From an uncultured Paracoccaceae bacterium (lineage in GTDB: Bacteria > Pseudomonadota > Alphaproteobacteria > Rhodobacterales > Rhodobacteraceae), in the NCBI GenBank assembly GCA_947497985.1, contig CANMIX010000002.1:124001-188000 (forward strand): a DNA stretch of 64,000 nt. The letters run 5' to 3'. Numbering within the stretch: the first letter of the stretch is position 1; each line of letters starts with the position of its first letter. A program made the position numbers and the translations under genes. The notes below the pieces were generated by a model that was given only the letters and a program-made list of their open reading frames with translations, was not told where the DNA came from and did no database searches. Below are positions 57,355 to 64,000 of this stretch, piece after piece.

Positions 57355-58257
57355 TCAGCCGTGTTCGAATGCGGTGATGAATTGGTCCAACGTGCGCATC
57401 ATCGATTGGATGCCACCGCCTGCAACATAGATCGCTGCGGGATCCAAATAGATCACCTTGTTGTTTTTCCAGGCTTTGGTTTCATGCACCAATGCGTTGT
57501 CCAGGGTGGTTTTGGCGCTGACGCTGTCCTGACCAATGGCGGCCTGACGGTCGATGACGATCAAGATATCCGGATCCGCATCGCGGATAAATTCAAAGCT
57601 GATCGCCTCACCATGGGTGGCCTGTTCGACGGCTTCAACAGCTTCGGGCAGGCCGATTGTGTTGTGCAACCAGCCAAAACGACCGGCGGCGCCATAGGCG
57701 GAGACTTTTGGACCGTTGGTCATCACAATCAATGCGGTGCCTTTGCCTGCGATGGCGGATTGGGCCGCGTCCAGCTTGGCTTGAAACGCGTCGGCCAGCT
57801 CTGCGGCTTTGGCTTCTTTGCCAAAGACTTTGCCCAAGGCGGCCAGACGCTCCAAACCTTGGCCGACGGTGTCTTCCCAGATTGTCATGTCGACGGTGGG
57901 GGCCAGTTCGGACAGGTTTGGAACCACTTTATGTGACCGGCCACCGGCGACGATCAGGTCAAGCTGCAGGGCCGCGATGGTTTCGTAGTCGGGTTCAAAA
58001 ACAGTGCCGATGTTTTCGGTACCTTCAACGGTGTCCAGCAAGTAGTCGATAATGACAGGCTGTGCGGTGCCAATGGGTTTGATCCCAAGCGCGTCGATCA
58101 CATCCAGCGCGGCCATGTCAAAGACGGCAATTTTTTCGGGCGAGGGGGCGACTTGGACCGGGCCACGATAGGTTTCAATGGTCAGGTGATCGTCGGCAGT
58201 TGCGGCCAACGGGGCCATTGCAAGGGCCAGCGCCAAAACGGATTTCTTCAGCATCAT
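57355..58257 (-). CDS. Catecholate siderophore-binding protein (FatB/YclQ/VctP-like)
   Basis: A 300-residue class III binding protein. Signal peptide ends LAATA|DD. The opening LTIETYRGPVQVAPSPEKIAVFDMAALDV, cut by a short loop, and AYGAAGRFGWLHNTIGLPEA are characteristic of the FatB/YclQ/VctP group. AGGAGA lies just before tandem ATGs at 58257 and 58254. Proximity to asb-like genes suggests the ligand is a petrobactin-type ferric siderophore; this is inferred. Confidence 0.88.
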   Translation of the reverse strand: MMLKKSVLALALAMAPLAATADDHLTIETYRGPVQVAPSPEKIAVFDMAALDVIDALGIKPIGTAQPVIIDYLLDTVEGTENIGTVFEPDYETIAALQLDLIVAGGRSHKVVPNLSELAPTVDMTIWEDTVGQGLERLAALGKVFGKEAKAAELADAFQAKLDAAQSAIAGKGTALIVMTNGPKVSAYGAAGRFGWLHNTIGLPEAVEAVEQATHGEAISFEFIRDADPDILIVIDRQAAIGQDSVSAKTTLDNALVHETKAWKNNKVIYLDPAAIYVAGGGIQSMMRTLDQFITAFEHG

Positions 58258-58408
58258 GGTTTCTCCTAATGAAACGCATGGCTGGCCGAGGCGGGCTTTG
58301 CGGAGGTGTAGGTTGCATAAGTTGTTTGGAAATCTGTGTCCAGCGCAAGACCATACGCGGTGTCCCAGGAATTCCAGGCATGAGATGCCCAAAGAAGGGT
58401 TGGTGTCG

Positions 58409-58696
58409 TTAGTGGCCAGACCACGCCATGTTTTCAAAGCCTTCGCGATGGGCAAACCGTACCAAATGCCGGTCGATGACATCACGGGCTTCGACAAGTT
58501 CGGCGTCATTTGTGGCGGTGACTTCGATGGTCAACACGGTCGCATCCGCGTGCATCGTTGCGGGGCCCGTGCCCAAAGCAACGGTTCCGTCTGTGTCGGT
58601 ATGGGTTACCGCGACCTTGTGGCCAAAGTGTTTGCACAGCTGCTGCAGATACTTGGACGCGTTGGGGGTGGAATAAGAACCAGTGTCCTTGAGCAT
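58409..58696 (-). CDS. DUF2218 family protein (siderophore-locus copy)
   Basis: A 95-residue cytoplasmic protein, paralogue of the one at 48751-49080: YSTPNASKYLQQLCKHFGHK and DRHLVRFAHREGF match its core. An excellent AGGAGG precedes the ATG. It is upstream of the importer operon on the same strand and divergent from the ABC exporter. Function unknown; repeated association with iron loci is the main clue. Confidence 0.85.
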   Translation of the reverse strand: MLKDTGSYSTPNASKYLQQLCKHFGHKVAVTHTDTDGTVALGTGPATMHADATVLTIEVTATNDAELVEARDVIDRHLVRFAHREGFENMAWSGH

Positions 58697-58900
58697 GGGA
58701 CCTCCTAATAGTTAATTATTTTTGTCGGAAATAGCATTTAGACAGTTTTTCGCGGATGACAAGCGTGTTTCTTGCCCCTAGAAAGAGCGCAAATTTGATG
58801 CAGGCAATGCGCGCGCCTTTTGAGGTGCGATGAAACAGCGACCCACGTCTCGGACGGTTCTGACCGTCACCCAGTTTTGATCTCCACGAGAGGGTCCACC

Positions 58901-60733
58901 GTGTTTCGCCGTTTTGAAAATCTTATCGACCCCTTTGGTCAAGGGCCCGCTGGCGCGCCCGCGCCGACGCTATGGGCCTATCTAAAACAACAGCTTACCC
59001 CCTACCGCCGTTGGTTGCCCTGGATGGTGCTGACGGGTGTTTTGACAGCGTTGATGGAAAGCGGGCTGATTTTCTATTCGGGGCGCGTTGTGGACCTGAT
59101 GGCGGATGCGGGGCCAGCGGATTTCTGGGCGGTACATGGCGTCGAGATGATGTTGGCGCTGGCCTGCGTGATCATTTTGCGCCCGGCTTTGGTGGGGCTC
59201 AACCATTTGCTGCTGGAACAGACCTTGTCCTCCAATCTGCAGGAACAGGTGCGCTGGCAGGCGCATCGGCATTTGCTGGGGCAGTCGGTTGGCTATTTCC
59301 AGACTGATTTTGCAGGCAGGCTCAGCAACCGGGTGATGCAGATGGGGCCGGCGGTGCAGGAAAGCGTGCACATGATGTTCGAGGCGATCCTGTTCGCCGT
59401 CACCTATATGCTGGGCGCGGTTCTTGTGTTGTCGCAGATTGACTGGCGGCTGGCGCTACCATTGGTAATCTGGGTCGGGGTCTATGCGGTTTATGTGCGC
59501 TATATCGCGATCAATGTGGCCAAAACCTCGGAACGTTGGGCGGATGGGCGGTCGGCTGCGACGGGCCGGATTGTCGATGCCTATGGTAATATCGAGACGG
59601 TCAAACTGTTTGCGCAGGATGTCGAAGAGCAACGTTATGCGCTGTCAGCGCTCAGACGGTTGCAAACCCGGTTCCAGCGGTTCCTGCGGATGATGACATT
59701 GCTGGCCTTTGGCAGCATTGCGGTCAATGGCGTGTTGATCCTAATTGTTGTGGGGCCTGCGATTGTGTTGTGGATGCAGGGCGTTGTCTCGGTTGGTGAA
59801 GTTGCAGCGGCTTCGGCTTTGACCATCCGTCTGAACGGTATGAGCGGTTGGATCCTGTGGGTCACCATCCGTCTGTTTGAAAACATGGGTGTGATCCGCG
59901 AAGGTCTGCGTTCGATTTCGGCCCCCCATGAGGTGGTTGATCAGGACGCGGCACAAGATCTGATCGTTCGCGACGCCGGGATCGAGGTCAAAGGGCTGAC
60001 CCATCACTATGGCAATACGCGCGGAGGGCTGGACGGTGTTGATTTGCAGATCCCACCCAGCCAACGGGTGGGTCTGGTGGGGCCGTCTGGTGCGGGTAAA
60101 TCGACGCTGATCAACCTGTTGCTGCGGTATCGTGATCCCGAAGGCGGCGAGATCTTGATTGATGACCAGCCCATTTGCGCGGTGACACAATCCAGCCTGC
60201 GGGCGCAGATTGGGGTGGTCACACAGGACACGTCGCTGATCCACCGTTCTGTGCGGGCCAATATCATGTACGGCAATCCCGGCGCCTCAGAAGCAGAGAT
60301 GATCGCCGCGGCCAAACGTGCCGAGGCGCATGATTTTATCCTGTCGTTGCGCGATCAACAGGGGCGCACCGGGTATGACGCCCATGTGGGTGAACGCGGG
60401 GTGACCCTGTCGGGGGGGCAGCGACAGCGGATTGCGATCGCGCGCACGGTGTTGAAAGACGCGCCGATTTTGGTTCTGGATGAGGCAACCTCGGCGTTGG
60501 ACAGTGCGGTTGAGGCCGAAATCCAGAAGACGTTGATGGGGGTCATGCAAGGCAAAACAGTGATTGCCATTGCGCACCGCCTGTCCACCTTGGCGCAGAT
60601 GGACCGTATTCTGGTGTTGGACAAGGGTCGGATTGCCGAGGACGGCAGCCATGATGAATTGCTGGCGCGTGGTGGGCTCTATGCGGCCTTGTGGAGCCGC
60701 CAGTCTGGCCGGGTGGAACGGGTGGTGGCCTGA
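58901..60733 (+). CDS. ABC exporter, fused membrane and ATPase domains
   Basis: A 610-residue half-transporter. Six membrane helices lie in residues about 40-310, then an ATPase with GPSGAGKSTLINLLL (Walker A), VTLSGGQRQRIAIARTVL (signature), ILVLDEATSALD (Walker B) and IAHRLST (H-loop). The GTG at 58901 with GAGAGGG upstream gives the natural N-terminus. It works as a homodimer. Lying between siderophore uptake and synthesis genes, it is a candidate siderophore exporter; lipid or peptide export is not excluded. Confidence 0.88.
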   Translation: MFRRFENLIDPFGQGPAGAPAPTLWAYLKQQLTPYRRWLPWMVLTGVLTALMESGLIFYSGRVVDLMADAGPADFWAVHGVEMMLALACVIILRPALVGLNHLLLEQTLSSNLQEQVRWQAHRHLLGQSVGYFQTDFAGRLSNRVMQMGPAVQESVHMMFEAILFAVTYMLGAVLVLSQIDWRLALPLVIWVGVYAVYVRYIAINVAKTSERWADGRSAATGRIVDAYGNIETVKLFAQDVEEQRYALSALRRLQTRFQRFLRMMTLLAFGSIAVNGVLILIVVGPAIVLWMQGVVSVGEVAAASALTIRLNGMSGWILWVTIRLFENMGVIREGLRSISAPHEVVDQDAAQDLIVRDAGIEVKGLTHHYGNTRGGLDGVDLQIPPSQRVGLVGPSGAGKSTLINLLLRYRDPEGGEILIDDQPICAVTQSSLRAQIGVVTQDTSLIHRSVRANIMYGNPGASEAEMIAAAKRAEAHDFILSLRDQQGRTGYDAHVGERGVTLSGGQRQRIAIARTVLKDAPILVLDEATSALDSAVEAEIQKTLMGVMQGKTVIAIAHRLSTLAQMDRILVLDKGRIAEDGSHDELLARGGLYAALWSRQSGRVERVVA

Positions 60734-60792
60734 ACCCTTTGGCCGATTACGTGGTGGGGCCGGGATCTGGCCCCGCATTCCAGTTCACATAG

Positions 60793-60829
60793 AAACGCCC
60801 TGTGCAGGGATGTGCTGCGCAGGGCGTTT
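60793..60829. terminator. Bidirectional terminator between the exporter and asbF
   Basis: AAACGCCCTG (60793-60802) pairs with CAGGGCGTTT (60820-60829), with an inner GCAG/CTGC stem, followed by TTTTTT to 60832 on the plus strand and by AAA on the other side. It serves two convergent genes. Confidence 0.9.
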
Positions 60830-60835
60830 TTTGGT

Positions 60836-61675
60836 TCAACCGGCGGCTTTGGTTTCCAGCCGCTGCACCTGAGCCATGGATCGGATCCGGTGCAGATCGC
60901 TGCGCAGGGTCTGAAACACCGCATCGCCAAACCATTCCAATGAGGCTTCGCAATGGGTGTCCCGCACCAGATCCTGTAGGATCGGGGCGTAATCATAGGC
61001 CCCAGAGAACAGCGACACCATCGCATCGCGTCGCCCTGACGCCGCATAGACATTGGCCGGGGCAAAGATGCCCAGGTCTTCGCGCCGGGAGATATTTTTC
61101 AGGTGATAATGAGCAATATAAGGCGCTAGAATGCGGCGGGCCTTGATGGGATCATCGCCGCCTTCCCAGACGTGTAGGACATCAAAGTTCACCGCCAGGG
61201 CCGGGTGATCGACGGCATCCAGCAGATCACAGGTTGAGGCCAGCGTGTCGGCCAATGTGCCGGGGTGGGTCTCAATCAACAGTTTTAGACCGTGATCTTC
61301 GGCCATTTTGCAGGCCTCACGCAGGCCGGCCGCAACGGTGCAGCGGTCCTCGGCTGTGGCGTCTGCGCTGGCGATCTGCCCGGCAAAGGTGCGCAGTTTC
61401 CAAGCGCCCCAGGTTTTGGCCTGTTGGCACAGGTTCAACGTCAGGCGACGCAATGTGGATTGATCATGCAGCGGCAAGTAGTCGCTGATCATCGGCACCG
61501 ACAGGCCCTGTGCCGCCATCCATTGGGCATTGTGGATTGCCAGTGGCAATTGATTGCGCGCATGTACGCCCCACAGCTCGATCCCATGAAACCCGGTGTC
61601 GCGGGCCCAAAAGGCGATGTCCTTGAGGTCAATCAGCTGGTGGCGGAAAGAGATTGTGCAAAGGGAAAGTTTCAT
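60836..61675 (-). CDS. asbF: 3-dehydroshikimate dehydratase, AsbF-like
   Basis: A 279-residue TIM-barrel enzyme of the xylose-isomerase-like superfamily. In petrobactin synthesis AsbF makes 3,4-dihydroxybenzoate from 3-dehydroshikimate. Metal and active-site residues in matching order: E135 (LLIETHP), D165 and H168 (NFDVLHVWE), H191 (AHYHLKN) and E247 (ASLEWFG). Alone it could be a generic sugar-phosphate isomerase; the overlapping asbD-asbE and asbC genes make the AsbF call firm. Confidence 0.88.
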   Translation of the reverse strand: MKLSLCTISFRHQLIDLKDIAFWARDTGFHGIELWGVHARNQLPLAIHNAQWMAAQGLSVPMISDYLPLHDQSTLRRLTLNLCQQAKTWGAWKLRTFAGQIASADATAEDRCTVAAGLREACKMAEDHGLKLLIETHPGTLADTLASTCDLLDAVDHPALAVNFDVLHVWEGGDDPIKARRILAPYIAHYHLKNISRREDLGIFAPANVYAASGRRDAMVSLFSGAYDYAPILQDLVRDTHCEASLEWFGDAVFQTLRSDLHRIRSMAQVQRLETKAAG

Positions 61676-62949
61676 GCCGTAGCCTCCAACGGTCTGGCGG
61701 ATTGGGGGGTGTCGGCGACCCAGATGCTCCAGTCGTCGAACTTTGATTTGAGCAGGGTTTTCACCGCGTGCTCTTCTGCATCCAGATGGTTCAACGCTGC
61801 TTCGAATTCCGGGATCAGGCTGCGGTCGCCGGTATGGGAAATCCGTGCGCCAAGATAATGCAGGTCGCGATAGCCATCGCAGATCGCATCAACCCGGTCG
61901 CATTCCGCATCAAAGGCTTCAAACGGGGTGCCCCGTTCGCGCCAGAAAAAGGCAAGTGCATGGTCATAGGCGTATTTTCGGATCAGTAGCACCGGCAGTT
62001 CGCGGAGAGCAAAGCCAAAATCGGCCAAGCGTTCCGGGTGTTGCGGATCCTGATGATAGGCCAGGATGGCGCGCACCGCGGTGGGCAACGGGTTGTGATC
62101 AGCGATGAACCCTTCCTCAAAATAAGCGCGAAAGGTTTCGGGGGAGGGGGCATGTCCTGCCCCGCAGTGCAGCGTATATCCACCCGCGACCGTGGGCTGG
62201 GCAATGGCGTTCAGCACATCTGCGCGCGGCAGGTCCCCTTGCCAGCGGTAGTCAGGATCCACCAGACGCACCATGCCCTCTGTGTCGCTGCGTTCTATCA
62301 GCACATAATGAGGGAAAGGGTTCTGGTTAAATTTGTTCTCACGTTCGGGCAGGTGGAACATATCAAGCATCACCATCAACAGGTCATCGCCGGATTTCTG
62401 TGCCAGAAGCCCTTCAAAATGCGCGAGGTTTTCGGCCTTGCTCAGCGTGTGATCGTACCAACGGGTATAGCCAATGCCGTAAAGGCGGCTGAGCCAGTCG
62501 AAATAGCTGTCATGTGAGATGTCTTTGCTGTGATAGGTCAGCACATGCGTCTCTGATACAGAGAATTCGCTGTCCCAGGTGCCAAAGTAGAAGGGTCGAA
62601 AATCAAGACCTTCGTGCCTGCGGATGGCGGCACAAAGGCAGCTGATCACACAGTGTACCGTGATGTCTGCCGGGTCGAAGTCTTCGTCTTCTTTGGCTTC
62701 CTGTTCTTCCCCCAGCAACAGGCGGACAAGGTTTCCGACAGTGTCAAAGTCTTCCTTGTTCAGCTCACGCTCGGGGACGGTGATGCCGTGTTCGGTTTCC
62801 AGATGGAGCATCAAGTTGATCAGGATCACCGAGTCCAGATGCAGATCATCGTTTAACACCGCATCGGCGCTGAAGTTGTGCATATGCTGGTTGCGCAAAG
62901 GGCCCGCAAGCGTGGCCCTGATTGCGTTCAGAACTGTGTCATAGCTCAT
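61672..62949 (-). CDS. asbDE: AsbD-AsbE fusion: aryl carrier protein plus petrobactin condensing domain
   Basis: A 425-residue protein. Residues 1-80 form an acyl-carrier domain with phosphopantetheine serine S40 in DDLHLDSVILINL. An acidic linker (about 82-95) leads to a 330-residue AsbE-like region (DUF6005 type: VHCVISCLCAAI, SETHVLTYHSKDISHDSYFD, YTLHCGAGHAPSPETFRAYF). In Bacillus AsbD and AsbE are separate: AsbD carries 3,4-dihydroxybenzoate and AsbE attaches it to spermidine. Both ends overlap neighbours by four bases (ATGA). Confidence 0.87.
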   Translation of the reverse strand: MSYDTVLNAIRATLAGPLRNQHMHNFSADAVLNDDLHLDSVILINLMLHLETEHGITVPERELNKEDFDTVGNLVRLLLGEEQEAKEDEDFDPADITVHCVISCLCAAIRRHEGLDFRPFYFGTWDSEFSVSETHVLTYHSKDISHDSYFDWLSRLYGIGYTRWYDHTLSKAENLAHFEGLLAQKSGDDLLMVMLDMFHLPERENKFNQNPFPHYVLIERSDTEGMVRLVDPDYRWQGDLPRADVLNAIAQPTVAGGYTLHCGAGHAPSPETFRAYFEEGFIADHNPLPTAVRAILAYHQDPQHPERLADFGFALRELPVLLIRKYAYDHALAFFWRERGTPFEAFDAECDRVDAICDGYRDLHYLGARISHTGDRSLIPEFEAALNHLDAEEHAVKTLLKSKFDDWSIWVADTPQSARPLEATA

Positions 62950-64000
62950 GCTGGTTCCTCCTGCGGGGCGCGGGCAAAATCGGATGCGACTTTGCGACGG
63001 CTGATTTTGCCATTGGCTTGACGTGGTACTGTGGCAACATGTTCGACAATGGTGGGCTGTTGGAATCCAGCCAATTGGGCCTGACAATGGCTGCGAACAG
63101 TATCTGCGTTTACGCCGCTTGCGGAATAGATCAGGCCAACACGGTCGCCCGCATGCGGGTCTTCGATCCGGAAGGCCACGGCGTCAATCACCCCATCAAG
63201 GGCCATGACACAGCGTTCGACATCCTGCGGATACACGTTGAGGCCCGCGACATTTATCATGTCGTCGGCACGGGCGGTAAAGGTCAGCATGCCCTGATTA
63301 TCCAAGCTGCCCAGATCGCCGGTGTCTGCATATCGCGTGCCATTGCGGACCGTCACGGGGCCCGGATCGGTGGCAGAGCCTGCCGAAACCTCAAGATGTG
63401 GCAGGACATGGCCCACGGCATAGGCGTCTTGCAGGTCCTGATTGACGGTGATGCAGCCGGTTTCCGAACAGCCATATTGTTGGAAGAAATGGGTGGTCCG
63501 GGCTCGGATTAGGGTGAACCAGCTTTCAGGCAAAATCGTGCCAGAGGTCATTGCCGCGTTGAGGGTTTCGCCGTTGGGCAGGAACCGCGCAACCGTGTGC
63601 AACATGGCGGGTGACGTATAAAGCAGCGGATTTTTCACCTCGCGCAGGCGGCGCAGGATGTATTTCGGGTTGAGGCCATCCAGGATCACAGGCTCATGAC
63701 CACGGTGCAGGGCCACCAACACGCCAGAGACGAGGCCATAGGAATGGGTGATCGGGCAGGCGACAACCGGCGTCATATCTGCGCTGGCGGTAAAGAAGGC
63801 CGCGTAATGTTCTACGTCAGCGTTCCATTCATCCCATGTGCGGGTGGTCACCTTGGCCGCGCCGGTGGTGCCGGATGTCATCTGCACCAAAACACCGGGT
63901 TCGCCGAGTTCTGCGTGTTCAAGTGTGATCTGTTTCAACCCATCCAGCAGCAGAATGTCACATCCGGCATTGCGGGCCATGGCACGCGCGGTGTCGGCCG
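62946..64000 (-). CDS. asbC: 3,4-dihydroxybenzoate-AMP ligase, AsbC-like (5' end beyond window)
   Basis: About 350 C-terminal residues of an adenylating enzyme. Core motifs: VQMTSGTTGAAKVTT (A3), QQYGCSETGCITVN (A5), YADTGDLGSLD (A7), RADDMINVAGLNVYPQDVE (A8) and NGKISRRKVASD (A10 with catalytic Lys). The frame stays open to the window edge, so an ATG near 63980 is internal. It would load 3,4-dihydroxybenzoate onto the carrier domain of the following fusion gene. Confidence 0.88.
   Translation of the reverse strand, partial: ADTARAMARNAGCDILLLDGLKQITLEHAELGEPGVLVQMTSGTTGAAKVTTRTWDEWNADVEHYAAFFTASADMTPVVACPITHSYGLVSGVLVALHRGHEPVILDGLNPKYILRRLREVKNPLLYTSPAMLHTVARFLPNGETLNAAMTSGTILPESWFTLIRARTTHFFQQYGCSETGCITVNQDLQDAYAVGHVLPHLEVSAGSATDPGPVTVRNGTRYADTGDLGSLDNQGMLTFTARADDMINVAGLNVYPQDVERCVMALDGVIDAVAFRIEDPHAGDRVGLIYSASGVNADTVRSHCQAQLAGFQQPTIVEHVATVPRQANGKISRRKVASDFARAPQEEPA

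Overview
The window reads as a marine alphaproteobacterium of the Rhodobacteraceae (Roseobacter group). This is inferred from gene content (TRAP transporter, NasS/NasT nitrate assimilation, hmu heme uptake, DUF1217 and DUF2218 proteins), moderately high GC, and dense operons with ATGA stop/start overlaps. It is probably not ordinary chromosome. At 24.1-30.0 kb lies a plasmid or chromid maintenance module: parA-parB on the minus strand, a Rep_3-type initiator on the plus strand, an AT-rich segment with five repeats at about 22-bp spacing between them, and six copies of a 17-bp palindrome (GGTTTCGC-N-GCGAAACC). No rRNA, tRNA, CRISPR array or insertion sequence was seen.

Layout. 0-1.1 kb: a YceI-OmpA envelope protein cut by the window edge. 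1.1-5.1 kb: acetyltransferase, MarR regulator and a divergent TRAP transporter. 5.1-17.7 kb: a complete assimilatory nitrate operon (nasT, nasS, leader, nrtA, nrtB, fused nrtCD, nirB, nirD, nasA, cobA). Its leader carries an ANTAR-type hexaloop followed by an intrinsic terminator. 17.8-24 kb: glutaminase, a di-heme peroxidase followed by a hybrid histidine kinase, and phosphoglucomutase. 24-30 kb: replication and partition region, with an inositol-monophosphatase-family gene inside it. 30-34 kb: a four-repeat DUF1217 protein, glucokinase and a LysR regulator. 34-39 kb: gcvT-gcvH-gcvP with a recognisable promoter/operator. 39-40 kb: asparaginase.

40-49 kb is a heme-acquisition island: receptor, a small secreted unknown, ExbB, two ExbD and TonB on one strand; hmuSTUV divergent on the other. 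49-54.6 kb encodes a complete alternative route from arginine to spermidine (speA, speB, carboxyspermidine dehydrogenase, carboxyspermidine decarboxylase). 54.7-64 kb is a siderophore island: a FecBCDE-like ABC importer, a DUF2218 protein, an ABC exporter, and petrobactin-type biosynthesis genes asbF, a fused asbD-asbE and asbC, the last running off the right edge. asbA/asbB-like synthetases would be expected just outside.

In function the replicon couples nitrogen acquisition and distribution (nitrate, glycine, asparagine, glutamine, polyamines) with two iron routes (heme and a catecholate siderophore). The most notable points are the partition/origin architecture, the RNA-based nitrate switch, the AsbD-AsbE fusion beside a candidate exporter, and paired DUF2218 proteins each next to an iron-uptake operon.
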